Counted from the first letter of the stretch, positions 7,791 through 16,184 are shown. The stretch is 39,277 nucleotides of DNA from Elusimicrobia bacterium HGW-Elusimicrobia-3 (GCA_002840355.1 PHAL01000002.1:1-39277); one strand, 5' to 3'. The notes: generated by a model from the letters alone, not told the origin. Numbers and translations are program-made.

Positions 7791-8924
7791 TCAGACTATA
7801 TCTTCCTCTTCCACGGGGGGGAACCAGCGCTGGGCCGCGAAGGCCGGCAGCACGGCGCTGGCCACCAGCACGCCGGTCAGTATCGAGTACTGGCCCGGGT
7901 CCAGGTAGCCGGCCTTGAGCCCGAACAGGGCGGCCATCAGGCCGAAGGTCAGGCCAGTGGACATCAGCAGCGTGGAGTAGCCGCTGTTGGCGCGGAAGAG
8001 CCGGCGCGCCGGCAGGTAGACCGCCGCTATCTTGGCGGCCTGGCGCAGCAGGAACAGCGCGGCGAAAAGTCCGGCTCCGGCCCACAGCGCCGGCAGGGAG
8101 ACCTGCATGCCGGCGACTATGAAGAAGAGCGGGGTGATAAAGGCGTAGGCCACCGTGCGCAAACGGCTCTTTACCGCCGGGCCCCCGGCCCCGCTCGCGA
8201 AATGACCGCTCATGGTCAGGCCGAAGAGGAAGGCCGGCAGCATGGCCTGGCTGGCGCCCAGGTCGGCCAGGTAGATGAAGGCCAGCAGCACGAAGAAAAC
8301 ATATTTTATCTCCGGCTCTATCACCTTGCCCGCCAGCGCCGGGTGGGAGAGCAGGCCAGCCGAGAAACGCCCGGCCAAGAGCAGGAAACCGCCAGAAAGG
8401 GCCAGGAACAGCAGCGTGTAGAGGTTGGGTTTCAGGAAGGCGAGGCTCAGGGCGAGGGCCGTCAGCGTGTTGGTGAGAAAGGTGCAGGCCAGCAGCAGCT
8501 TGCCGGTGCGCGACCCGCCCAGGCCGGTCTCGGTGACCACCGAGTAGACCACCGCCACCGAGGTTTCCGAAAGCGCTATGCCGGCCAGCAGCGAGGCCCG
8601 GACGCTCCAGCCCGCGCCGTAGCGGCAGAAGAGGTAGCCGGCGGCCAGCGGGGCCAGGAAAGAGCCCAGCCCCACGGCCGCCGCCCGCCTGAAATTATCC
8701 CTGAGCAGTTTTACGTCCACCTCCGCCCCGGCCAGGAAGGTCAGCACTATGCCGCCGAAGCCGGCTATGTAGAGCATCCACTCTTCGGCGCGCAGCCCCA
8801 GGTTGCCGGCGCCCAGCCCCAGCAGCACTTCGAAGATAGCCACCGAAACTCCCAGCTTAAGGCTCAGCGCGCTGGCCGCGAAGACCAGCAGCCCGGCTAT
8901 CAGCGGTATTTTGTCAGGTTCCAT
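7791..8924 (-). CDS. CPA2-family cation:proton antiporter
   Basis: A 377-residue membrane protein with about 11-12 predicted helices and no cytoplasmic regulatory domain, so it is the short form of the monovalent cation:proton antiporter-2 (KefB/NapA-like) family. Recognisable features are AIFEVLLGLGAGNLGL in helix 2, the FLAGAEVDVKLLRDNFRRA loop (family consensus FxxGLEx...LR), the ASLLAGIALSETSVAVVYSVV segment corresponding to the ion-binding unwound helix, and FITPLFFIVAGMQVSL near residue 270. It would exchange sodium or potassium for protons; the ion cannot be told. RBS GAGGAGAT is close to the ATG. A terminator-like hairpin lies only about 15 bases upstream of the start, between it and dctP, so its expression may depend on read-through or on a separate promoter. 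Confidence 0.8.
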   Translation of the reverse strand: MEPDKIPLIAGLLVFAASALSLKLGVSVAIFEVLLGLGAGNLGLRAEEWMLYIAGFGGIVLTFLAGAEVDVKLLRDNFRRAAAVGLGSFLAPLAAGYLFCRYGAGWSVRASLLAGIALSETSVAVVYSVVTETGLGGSRTGKLLLACTFLTNTLTALALSLAFLKPNLYTLLFLALSGGFLLLAGRFSAGLLSHPALAGKVIEPEIKYVFFVLLAFIYLADLGASQAMLPAFLFGLTMSGHFASGAGGPAVKSRLRTVAYAFITPLFFIVAGMQVSLPALWAGAGLFAALFLLRQAAKIAAVYLPARRLFRANSGYSTLLMSTGLTFGLMAALFGLKAGYLDPGQYSILTGVLVASAVLPAFAAQRWFPPVEEEDIV

Positions 8925-8940
8925 ATCTCCTCATATAAAA

Positions 8941-8971
8941 ATGACCTCCACCTTAAGGGTAGAGGTCATTA
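8941..8971 (-). terminator. Intrinsic terminator after dctP
   Basis: Read on the minus strand the stem AATGACCTC / GAGGTCATT (extended by a short inner ACC/GGT stem) is followed by TTTAT, which makes a terminator for the tatT-dctP operon. It ends only about 15 bases before the antiporter ATG and could therefore also act as a leader attenuator for that gene. Confidence 0.65.
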
Positions 8972-9037
8972 GTCCCCGCGGACGGTTCCCCCGGGCGGCC
9001 GGGGCGGCGGACATCATCGCCGTTTTAATTATAGCAA

Positions 9038-10045
9038 TTACTTCTTTTTCGGGGCGCGGAACTCCTTTAGTTCCTTCTCCACTTTTTCCAGCAGTTCCCT
9101 GGAATACAGCTTGCCAACCAGCGACACGCGGGCCGCCTGCCCCGCCGCTTCCAGGTCGGTTATCACGGAAGGGGAGGCCGGGTCGGTGAAGATCAGGCCC
9201 TTCTTCTTAAGTATGCCCACGGATTCCTCGTTCTCCTTGCGGCTCTTGAGCGTCAGCGCCCGCATGTGCTTCTCGCCGAGCTCCAGCATCACCTTCTGGT
9301 CGTCCTTGGAAAGCGTGTCGAAACTTTTCTTGGAGATCAGCACGGCGCCGGAGGCGTTGGTCAGCGGCAGCGAGAAGACGTATTTCATGCGCGCGAACCA
9401 CTGCAGGGCTATCACCGAGAGGGGCGAGCCGTAGACGCCGTTGATCATGCCGGTCTGCAGGGAGGTCATCACGTCGGTAATGGACAGCGGGATCGGCTTT
9501 ATGTGCAGCGCCTGGAAGGTGGCCTCCGCTATGGGGTCGCCTTCCCAGATCCACATCTTCACGTCCCTGAGGTCCTCGGGCTTGGTGACCGGGGAGTTGG
9601 AGAACACGTTCACGGTCCCGACCTCGGCCCAGCCCAGCAGCACGTAGCCGCGGTTCTCGAAGAACTTCCTGAAATCGGCGTCGAGCGCCTTGTAGATATG
9701 GTCTATTTCGGCGGCGTTCTTGAAGAGGAAGGGGGTGTCGAGCAGGCGCACCTCGGGCGCCACCTCGCCGATGCCCAGGCCGGTGAAGCCGCCGGCGTGC
9801 AGCTGGCCCAGGCGGATCTTGCGCACCACGTCCTTCTCGTCGCCCGAGACGCCGCCGGCGTAGATCTTGAACTTCACGCGGCCGTCCGTCCTGGCGGTGG
9901 TCTCCTTGGTGAACTGGCGCATCGCCTTCATCCAGGTGGAGCCTTCCGGGGCCAGCGTGGCGAACTTCACCACGGTCTGGGCGGAGGCGGGCAGGGCCGG
10001 CGCCAGCAGCGCGGCGGCGAGGAGCAGGGTCTTAAAATAGTTCAT
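9038..10045 (-). CDS. dctP: TRAP transporter substrate-binding protein (DctP family, TatT-associated type)
   Basis: A 335-residue periplasmic binding protein with a signal peptide (MNYFKTLLLAAALLAPALPASA). The mature part opens with VVKFATLAPEGSTWMKAMRQF, the usual first strand and helix of DctP proteins, followed by KIYAGGVSGDEKDVVRKIRLGQLHAGG and DVMTSLQTGMINGVYGSPL. In carboxylate-binding relatives, a conserved arginine usually follows the LKxL strand; here the corresponding stretch reads DVKMWIWEGDP with no arginine, so the ligand may not be a simple carboxylate. This fits the neighbouring tatT, since TatT-linked systems such as that of Treponema pallidum have been proposed to carry hydrophobic ligands. 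It starts inside the last 14 bases of tatT. Its membrane partners are probably dctQ and dctM at 4191-5953. Confidence 0.85.
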   Translation of the reverse strand: MNYFKTLLLAAALLAPALPASAQTVVKFATLAPEGSTWMKAMRQFTKETTARTDGRVKFKIYAGGVSGDEKDVVRKIRLGQLHAGGFTGLGIGEVAPEVRLLDTPFLFKNAAEIDHIYKALDADFRKFFENRGYVLLGWAEVGTVNVFSNSPVTKPEDLRDVKMWIWEGDPIAEATFQALHIKPIPLSITDVMTSLQTGMINGVYGSPLSVIALQWFARMKYVFSLPLTNASGAVLISKKSFDTLSKDDQKVMLELGEKHMRALTLKSRKENEESVGILKKKGLIFTDPASPSVITDLEAAGQAARVSLVGKLYSRELLEKVEKELKEFRAPKKK

Positions 10046-10838
10046 CTTTTTTCTCCAGCAGTTTCTTGGCTTTGATTTTTGCGACTTCGTTGGCCAGGCG
10101 GGTGTCCCCGTCCTTAAGTTCCGAAGAGAGTATCTCGCCGAGCAGGCGTTCGAAAAGCGCCTGGTCCTGCGCGGCTACCGCGGCCATCTTGGCGTACAGG
10201 TAGCGGCTCAGGTGGAAGTCGGCGCCGTGCCCCTTGAGCGCCAGCTCGAAGTGCTCGGCCGCTTTTTCCGGGCTGCCGCCCAGCATGCGCGGGCGTATGG
10301 CGTGGTAGGCGCCCATGATGTCGTGCGCGGCGTTGTAGTAGTAGCCGGGATCGAGCTCCAGCAGTTTCAGCGCGGCCGGCTCCAGCGTGGGGATCTCCGC
10401 GATGGCCTCCGGCTTGTCGCGGTTGATGTTCATGTAGAGGGCCTTGCAGAAGGTGTGCCAGAACAGCGGGTGGGCGTCCCGCTTCTTCGCGGTTTCGGTG
10501 GTGGCCCCGCGCAGCGCGCGCCCGGCGTAGGCCTGGCCTTTCAGATAGAAGAAGGAGGCCCGCTCCGGCTGGTCCTCCTCTAGGAACATGAAGGCGTAGC
10601 CGCAGAAGCCCTGCGCGGCGTTGACCAGCATCTTCTTGTTGCCGGGGTCGCTCGCGAGCAGGATCTCCATCAGCTGGAGGTTGGCCGGCAGGGCCTCCCT
10701 GACATATTGCGGGTCGCTCTGGGAGAAGACGGCGGGCAGGCCGGCGTCCACCACGCCGGAGGTCACCCGGGCCGCCGTGCGGTTCAGGGAACAGCCGGCC
10801 AGCGCGGCCAGCGGCAGCAGGAGCAGCAGTTTTTTCAT
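10032..10838 (-). CDS. tatT: TRAP transporter T-component lipoprotein (TatT)
   Basis: A 268-residue lipoprotein: MKKLLLLLPLAALAGC is a signal peptide with lipobox LAGC (lipidated cysteine 16). The mature part is all-helical with TPR-like repeats (LMEILLASDPGNKKMLVNAAQGFCGYAFMF, LLELDPGYYYNAAHDIMGAYHAIRP in pieces), matching the TatT family known as the T component of some TRAP transporters; in Treponema pallidum it forms a trimer that binds the P component. The frame runs further upstream inside malQ, but the ATG at 10838 has a GGAG ribosome binding site, starts the signal peptide and overlaps the malQ stop (ATGA). Its 3' end overlaps dctP by 14 bases, so the two products are probably made in a coupled manner. 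Confidence 0.85.
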   Translation of the reverse strand: MKKLLLLLPLAALAGCSLNRTAARVTSGVVDAGLPAVFSQSDPQYVREALPANLQLMEILLASDPGNKKMLVNAAQGFCGYAFMFLEEDQPERASFFYLKGQAYAGRALRGATTETAKKRDAHPLFWHTFCKALYMNINRDKPEAIAEIPTLEPAALKLLELDPGYYYNAAHDIMGAYHAIRPRMLGGSPEKAAEHFELALKGHGADFHLSRYLYAKMAAVAAQDQALFERLLGEILSSELKDGDTRLANEVAKIKAKKLLEKKDELF

Positions 10839-12394
10839 TTTCGGTTCTCCGTGACCAGCGCCGAGAAGCTTTCGGCCTCGCCGGCGTGCTTCTTCAGGAA
10901 ATCCTCGGCCGCCGTGGGGAAGCGGTAGGTCCAGTTGTGGTCCCCGAGCGTGCCCGGCGTGTTGACCCGTTCCTTGGAGCCGAAGATATCCTGTATGGGC
11001 AGTATGACTATGCGGGAATTCGCGGTCAGCAGCGAGCCGAGCGCCTTCGCGCGGGCCTTGGAGAACACCGGGGGCCGGCTCTCGTCGCCGGAGACCAGCT
11101 TCCAGAAGAGGCGCTTCTCGGCGCCGTCCACCGTGTCCCACCAGTCGGCCAGCGGTTCATTGTCGTGCGTGGAGGAGGTGGCCAGCGACACCGGGTGGTA
11201 GGTGGCCGGGTCGGTGTAGTTGCCGTCCTTGGCCTTCTCCCAGCGCATCACCTTGTAGCCGGGGATATTGAGTTCCGCCAGCACTTCGCCGACGTAAGGG
11301 GGGATCAGGCCCAGGTCCTCGGCCACCGGCAGCATGGAGCTGGCCCCGGCCACCGCCCGCAGGAAGCGCTTGCCGCGCGCGCGCTGGCCGGCCTCGTCCT
11401 TGATGTCGAAATCGGGCTTGAGCGACACGTCGCGCGGTATGACCCAGGTGCGGAAGAAGCCCACCATGTGGTCTATGCGGAACAGGTCGTAGAACTCGGC
11501 GGCCTTCTTTACTTTGGAGCGCCACCAGTCGAAATTGTTGCCCTCTACCACGTCCCAGTTATAGGCCGGCAGGCCCCAGCGCTGGCCGGTCTCGCTGAAG
11601 GCGTCGGGCGGGGCGCCGATCTCGCGGTTGAGGTCGAACTCGGCCTGGCGGGCCCATACGTCGGAGCTTTCCTGGTTCACCATGAAAGGCAGGTCGCCCA
11701 GCAGCTTGATGCCCAGGCCGGAGGCGCGCTCGCGGGCGGCGGTCCACTGTCGGTGTATGGCCCACTGCAGGTACTTGAAGAACACCACCTGCAGTTCCTC
11801 CCGGGCGTGCAGCCCGGCCAGGGCGGCGGCGTCGCGCCGGCGCAGCGGCTCCTCCCAGTGCGTCCAGGAGGTCCAGTCGTGCGTGTCCTTGAGGCGGCGG
11901 AAGACGGCGTAGTCCTCCAGCCAGCCGGAGTTGGAGCGGCAGAAAGCGCGGAACTCGGCCGCCAACTTGGAATCCTTGAGGATGTGGTTCTGGTGGAAAT
12001 GGGTATAGACCTTCCAGAGCGTGCTGAACTTGAGGTGGCGCACCTCGTTGTACAGCACGGCCTTGGAGGCGCGCAGCCGGCGCAGGCCGGACTGGAAGCG
12101 GCGGGAGTTGACCTCCTCGAGCAGGGCGGGGGATTCCCTGAACTCGGGCAGTTCGTCCACGGCTATGTAGATCGGGTCCAGCGCGAAGGCGGACAGGGCG
12201 GTGTAAGGGCAGGACACGCCGGGGGGCATCTCGTTTATCGGCAGCACCTGCAGCAGGTCCAGGTTCAGCGCCTTCATGGCGTCGAACCAGAGGGTCATCG
12301 AGCGGGTGTCGCCGATGCCCCAGTCTTTCTTATGGCGCATGGAGAAAAGCGGGAAGAGGGTGCCGGTATGTTTTTTTTCCAGTAAAGGGTGCAT
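10835..12394 (-). CDS. malQ: 4-alpha-glucanotransferase (amylomaltase, GH77)
   Basis: A 519-residue GH77 enzyme. It begins with the typical HTGTLFPLFSMRHKKDWGIGD and continues through LLQVLPINE and SCPYTALSAFALDPIYI, the acceptor- and donor-site motifs. Catalytic residues are present: nucleophile D308 in FRIDHMVGFFR, acid/base E359 in VAEDLG, and transition-state stabiliser D411 in SSTHDNEPL. It transfers alpha-1,4-glucan segments between maltodextrins in the cytosol, a step of glycogen or maltodextrin use. The gene is in an operon downstream of ridA (28-base gap) and overlaps tatT by four bases. No other glycogen gene is visible, so the link with the transporter is positional only. Confidence 0.93.
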   Translation of the reverse strand: MHPLLEKKHTGTLFPLFSMRHKKDWGIGDTRSMTLWFDAMKALNLDLLQVLPINEMPPGVSCPYTALSAFALDPIYIAVDELPEFRESPALLEEVNSRRFQSGLRRLRASKAVLYNEVRHLKFSTLWKVYTHFHQNHILKDSKLAAEFRAFCRSNSGWLEDYAVFRRLKDTHDWTSWTHWEEPLRRRDAAALAGLHAREELQVVFFKYLQWAIHRQWTAARERASGLGIKLLGDLPFMVNQESSDVWARQAEFDLNREIGAPPDAFSETGQRWGLPAYNWDVVEGNNFDWWRSKVKKAAEFYDLFRIDHMVGFFRTWVIPRDVSLKPDFDIKDEAGQRARGKRFLRAVAGASSMLPVAEDLGLIPPYVGEVLAELNIPGYKVMRWEKAKDGNYTDPATYHPVSLATSSTHDNEPLADWWDTVDGAEKRLFWKLVSGDESRPPVFSKARAKALGSLLTANSRIVILPIQDIFGSKERVNTPGTLGDHNWTYRFPTAAEDFLKKHAGEAESFSALVTENRK

Positions 12395-12422
12395 AAGGTC
12401 CGTTCCTTCCGGGGCGGCCGGC

Positions 12423-12800
12423 TTAGCGGGCGGCTACCGCCTCTATCTCCACCAGCGCGGCCTTGGGCAGGGCTTTCACTTCTACCGTGGCGCGGGCGGG
12501 AGGGTTGGCCGCGAAGAAGCGGCCGTATACCTCGTTCATCGCCGCGAACTGGCCGAGGTCGGCCATGAAAACGGTGGTCTTGAGGACGTTCTCCAGCGAG
12601 AGGCCTTCGGACTTGAGTATGCTTTCCAGGTTTTTAATGACGGCCTCGGTCTGGGCTTTTATCTCGGCCGGGGCCATGGCGCCGGTGGCGGGGTCTACCG
12701 GCAGCTGGCCGGAGATGAAGATCAGTCCGCCGGCCTCTACGGCCTGGGAGTAGGGGCCGATGGCGGCCGGGGCGTTCGGGGTGGAGATGATATTTTTCAT
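12423..12800 (-). CDS. ridA: RidA family reactive imine/enamine deaminase
   Basis: A 125-residue protein of the standard RidA (YjgF/YER057c) size and sequence: IGPYSQAVEAGGLIFISGQLPVD in the first half and the signature R103 in NPPARATVEV, the arginine that anchors the substrate carboxylate in true deaminases. E118-like acidic residue follows in ALVEIEAVA. RidA hydrolyses 2-aminoacrylate and similar imines released by PLP enzymes and so protects them from damage. It begins one base after the DUF6485 stop and precedes malQ by 28 bases in the same minus-strand operon. Confidence 0.93.
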   Translation of the reverse strand: MKNIISTPNAPAAIGPYSQAVEAGGLIFISGQLPVDPATGAMAPAEIKAQTEAVIKNLESILKSEGLSLENVLKTTVFMADLGQFAAMNEVYGRFFAANPPARATVEVKALPKAALVEIEAVAAR

Positions 12801-12801
12801 G

Positions 12802-13011
12802 CTAGTTCCTTTTGCTGGTGCGTATGAAATTCTCTATCGTGCGGTCGTAGGTGCGCTCCGCCTCCGGCGTGAAGAGGCAGCCGGGCAGCTCTCCGGCGGC
12901 CTTATGGTAGGCCACGCAGTCGCAGCAGACGCCTTTCCTGGGGCAGGGCTCGTAGGTGCAGGCGCAGCCGGCCTTGTTGCTGTGTTTTTTGCAGTCCATG
13001 TTCAAACTCAT
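12802..13011 (-). CDS. Small cysteine-rich protein, DUF6485-like
   Basis: A 69-residue cytosolic protein with nine cysteines in the first 50 residues (CKKHSNKAGCACTYEPC, then GVCCDCVAYH and PGC), strongly suggesting a bound metal or iron-sulfur site. Length and the pattern C-x8-C-x-C-x5-C-x5-CC-x-C fit the DUF6485 group of unknown function. The first ATG (13011) and a second ATG four codons later (MDCKK) are both possible; neither has a ribosome binding site, and a TATAAT sequence overlaps the first ATG on the minus strand, which makes the second start, possibly leaderless, plausible. It heads the operon ridA-malQ-tatT-dctP. Confidence 0.65.
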   Translation of the reverse strand: MSLNMDCKKHSNKAGCACTYEPCPRKGVCCDCVAYHKAAGELPGCLFTPEAERTYDRTIENFIRTSKRN

Positions 13012-13078
13012 TATATTAAAAAAGGGCGGCAGGGGGAGGGGGCTGGCGAAAAGCCCTAAAAGGGTCTATACTATTAAC

Positions 13079-13094
13079 GCGGGCCTGGGCCCGC
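13079..13094 (+). promoter_or_regulatory. Leader hairpin before the 13111 gene
   Basis: GCGGGCC-TG-GGCCCGC is a perfect palindrome followed by TTTTC, downstream of a possible -10 box TATACT (13067-13072; no good -35). It lies in the presumed 5' leader and could act as a weak terminator or attenuator. Confidence 0.4.
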
Positions 13095-13110
13095 TTTTCA
13101 GGCAGGAACT

Positions 13111-14769
13111 ATGGAAGGCAAATTCATCAAACCCGCTCACTTGGTCGTTTACGGCATGTTCATCATGACGCTGGGCGGCTTCTTTACCGTCATGCACGTC
13201 GGGATCAGCGCCAGGAAGGCCGAGCAGATACAGCACGGCTTCGCTTTCCGCGGGGCCCCGGCGCCGGAGAAGAGTTCCTTCGCTGGCGATTTCAAGCGCG
13301 GCGGCGCCATAGTGGCCGCGCAGGCCAGGAATTTCACCGGCGGGCTTTTTTCCCGGCCGGACAACAGGCCCGCGGCGCGGGCCTCCTACACGGCGTCCGG
13401 CAAGCGGGCCTCCATCTACGACGAGGAGCGCAACGGCGCGCCCGGCGAAAAGGACCCGTTCGAGGAATTTTACGAGAAGAATTACGGCCGCGGCGCCGGC
13501 GCGTCTTACTCCGCCCCGGCCGCCTCATGGGGCGGTTCCGCCTCCTCCTGGCGCGGCTCCGGCGGCAGTTCCACCGCGGGCCGCTCTGAAAGCGCCGCGG
13601 AGGGTCCTGCCCGTGAACCTTCACCGGATACGGCCGCCGCGGCACCGGAGGAAGAATCCTCCGGCGGCGGCGAAACTCCCGGCAGCCCCGTTTTCGGCGG
13701 CCCGTTGGGCAAGGCCGCGCCTCGGGAACAGCTGCACGCCTCGCTGCCGCAGGGCGCGGGGCCCCGGCAGGGGCTGGAGCGCCCTGGTGAGCTTTCCGGA
13801 GGAGGTCTCTCCCCGTCCGGAGTGAAAGGTGAAAAAGGCGGCACGCTCTCCGGCATGCCCGGCCCGCGGGCCCCCGGTTCCCTTGACGGCGTCGGTGAGA
13901 GCGCCCGTTCCGGTTCCCGGGGCAGCTACAATTCCAAGATGGCCGGCGGCGCGGCCGCGGCCGCGGCGGCCGCTCCTGGCGCTGTTCCCTCCGCCTCCAA
14001 GCCCAAGGAAGTTTCCGCCGGTGGCGGTGGCGGTGGCGGTTCCGGCGGCGGTTCCGGTTCCGGCGATACCTCCGGCGGCGGAGATGCTGCGCCCGACGCC
14101 GCTGCCGGCGACAAAGCCGGGGATAACACAGAACCCGCGGAGCCCAAAGCGGAAGAAGCGCCTGACAGGTCCCGTTTTTTCGCCGCCGCGCCGGAGAACC
14201 AGTCCTTTCTGAAGACGGTGGTCCTGGAGCGGAGCAAAGGCGCCGAGGTCAAGTATGTCACCGAGGAAGACGCCGCCGGCGAGCTGGACGAGTCGCTGCT
14301 GAAATCCGGCGCCGCGCTCACCGAGGCTCCCGCGGAAAAGGACTTCCTGGCCGCCCGCTCGGCCCCGGACCGCAAGGCCAGGGCTAAGGCCGACCCGGAG
14401 CAATTTTCCGCCCTTTCGTCCGAACGCAGAAAGGAACTCAAGAAGGAGATCCATGTTTTCCTTAAGCGCATAGAGCGCCGCTACGGGGCCATGGAGGATA
14501 TCGTCTACACCTCATGCGGCGCCGGGCGCGAGCTCTGCGCCGAGCACGGCCTGACCGAAGGCTACCTTACCATGAAGACCAGGACGGGAGCAAAGCTGCT
14601 GCTGGGCCTCAAGTACGTGGACAAGAAGTGGCGGCCTTATACGGTAGGCTTCACGCTGCCCGCCTCGGCGCGGCCGCGGCCTCCCGCCCGGGAGGAGAGC
14701 TTGGCGGAGGCAGAGAACCCTGCGGACGGCGACGCCGTCAGCGGGACGGACGCCGGGACGGAAGAATAA
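13111..14769 (+). CDS. Membrane-anchored Gly/Ser/Ala/Pro-rich protein with C-terminal domain (protein A)
   Basis: A 552-residue protein that I do not recognise. Residues 1-10 are short and basic, 11-31 form one membrane helix (LVVYGMFIMTLGGFFTVMHV), and the rest should lie outside the cytoplasm. Residues 40-340 are low complexity: Gly, Ser, Ala, Pro and Glu with an eight-alanine run and a block of seven glycines near 300-310. From about 435 to 525 the sequence becomes globular (ERRKELKKEIHVFLKRIERRY, then YTSCGAGRELC with two cysteines, and LLLGLKYVDKKWRPYTVGF). The ribosome binding site is AGGCAGGA. The build (charged start, one anchor, long disordered region, small end domain) is that of the 17558-27702 proteins, but clear shared motifs are lacking, so membership of that family is inferred from architecture only. 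Confidence 0.65.
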   Translation: MEGKFIKPAHLVVYGMFIMTLGGFFTVMHVGISARKAEQIQHGFAFRGAPAPEKSSFAGDFKRGGAIVAAQARNFTGGLFSRPDNRPAARASYTASGKRASIYDEERNGAPGEKDPFEEFYEKNYGRGAGASYSAPAASWGGSASSWRGSGGSSTAGRSESAAEGPAREPSPDTAAAAPEEESSGGGETPGSPVFGGPLGKAAPREQLHASLPQGAGPRQGLERPGELSGGGLSPSGVKGEKGGTLSGMPGPRAPGSLDGVGESARSGSRGSYNSKMAGGAAAAAAAAPGAVPSASKPKEVSAGGGGGGGSGGGSGSGDTSGGGDAAPDAAAGDKAGDNTEPAEPKAEEAPDRSRFFAAAPENQSFLKTVVLERSKGAEVKYVTEEDAAGELDESLLKSGAALTEAPAEKDFLAARSAPDRKARAKADPEQFSALSSERRKELKKEIHVFLKRIERRYGAMEDIVYTSCGAGRELCAEHGLTEGYLTMKTRTGAKLLLGLKYVDKKWRPYTVGFTLPASARPRPPAREESLAEAENPADGDAVSGTDAGTEE

Positions 14770-14834
14770 CCCCCGCTCAAGCCCCGCCATGCCGCCTTGC
14801 CCTGCGGCAGGCTAATTATCAATAATCTCTATTA

Positions 14835-16184
14835 ATGAGAGATACCATACACTTTTCCGGCATAGGCGGGGTCGGCATGAGCGCGCTGGCGCAGGTGGCC
14901 GCCATGGAAGGGCGCCCCGTAAGCGGCTCGGACCGCGATTTCGACCGGGGCCGCAACCTCGGCGTAAAAGCCGCGCTGGAGGCGCTGGGCATAAAGATCT
15001 TCCCGCAGGACGGCACGGGCATAAACGGCAATTCCGCCGAGCTGGCCCTCTCCACGGCCATCGAGGACAGCAACCCCGAGGTGCTGAAAGCCAAAGAACT
15101 CGGCCTCAAGATCAGCCACCGCTCCGAGTTGCTGGCCGAGCGAGTGAACGGTTCCGACACCATAGCCGTGGCCGGCACCAGCGGCAAGTCCACCGTGGCC
15201 GCGATGCTGTTCACAGTGCTCGAGGCGGGCGGCCTGCAGCCGTCCATAGTGACCGGCGGCGCGCTCGGCGCGCTCAAGCAGCGCGGCCTGGTGGGCAACG
15301 CTTACCGCGGCAAGGGCCGGGTGCTGGTGGTGGAGGCCGACGAGTCAGACGGCACCATAGTCCGCTACCGCCCCAGGACCGGCCTGGTGCTCAACATCAG
15401 CAAGGACCACAAGGACGTGGAGGTCCTCAACAAGATCTTCGCCGAATTCGCCGGCAACTGCGGCCGCGTGCTCGTCAACGCCGACGACGCCCCGGCCGCG
15501 GCCGCGCTGCCCGCCGCGCCGGTGTTCGGTTTCGACGCCGGCGGCTGGAAGGTGTCCGATGTGAAGCTCGGCCCTTTCTCTTCCTTTTTCAGGATAAACG
15601 GGACCCCGTTCGAACTGCCGGCGCCCGGCCGCTACAACGTGGAGAACGCGCTGGCGGCCTGCGCGGCGGCCTCGCTCTACGGCGTAAGCCTCGCCGACTG
15701 CGCGGCCGGCCTTAAGGATTTCCGCGGCGTAGAGCGCCGCTTCGTGCTGGTGGGGGAGAAGCGCGGCGTCACCGTGATCGACGATTACGCCCATAACCCC
15801 GCCAAGATCTCGGCCCTGCTCGCCGCGCTGCACCAGGCGCCGGGCCGGCGGTTGCTGGCCGTCTACCAGCCGCACGGTTTTACGCCCACGCGCCATCTGA
15901 AGGCCGAGCTGATAGAGAGCTTCGCCGCGGGCCTCAACCCCGGGGATATGCTGATCATGCCGGAGATCTATTACGCCGGCGGCACCGTCACCAAGAATAT
16001 TTCGTCCAAGGACATCTCCGACGCGGTGGCCGCGCGCGGCCGCAAGACGGCTTTTTACGAGAACCGCGCCGACATCCCGGCCGTTATCTCCGGGGCAGCG
16101 GCGCCCGGCGATATAGTGGTGGTCATCGGCGCGCGCGACGCGACGCTGGCCGATTTCGCCCGGCAGATCCTGGAGGCGCTCTAA
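14835..16184 (+). CDS. murC: Mur ligase family protein, UDP-N-acetylmuramate-alanine ligase-like
   Basis: A 449-residue, three-domain Mur ligase. The N-terminal Rossmann part (IHFSGIGGVGMSALAQV, then VSGSDRD) is the MurC/Mpl UDP-substrate domain; the central ATPase domain has the P-loop G114-T-S-G-K-S-T120 and VVEADESDGT; the C-terminal domain has GVERRF and DDYAHNPAKI. MurC adds L-alanine to UDP-N-acetylmuramate in the cytosol, an early step of peptidoglycan synthesis. Two things are odd for MurC: the P-loop is GTSGKST rather than the usual GTHGKTT, and the DDYxHHP motif reads DDYAHNP. It may therefore be a MurC paralogue or an Mpl-like recycling ligase. No other mur genes are adjacent. The ATG lacks a visible ribosome binding site. 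Confidence 0.75.
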   Translation: MRDTIHFSGIGGVGMSALAQVAAMEGRPVSGSDRDFDRGRNLGVKAALEALGIKIFPQDGTGINGNSAELALSTAIEDSNPEVLKAKELGLKISHRSELLAERVNGSDTIAVAGTSGKSTVAAMLFTVLEAGGLQPSIVTGGALGALKQRGLVGNAYRGKGRVLVVEADESDGTIVRYRPRTGLVLNISKDHKDVEVLNKIFAEFAGNCGRVLVNADDAPAAAALPAAPVFGFDAGGWKVSDVKLGPFSSFFRINGTPFELPAPGRYNVENALAACAAASLYGVSLADCAAGLKDFRGVERRFVLVGEKRGVTVIDDYAHNPAKISALLAALHQAPGRRLLAVYQPHGFTPTRHLKAELIESFAAGLNPGDMLIMPEIYYAGGTVTKNISSKDISDAVAARGRKTAFYENRADIPAVISGAAAPGDIVVVIGARDATLADFARQILEAL

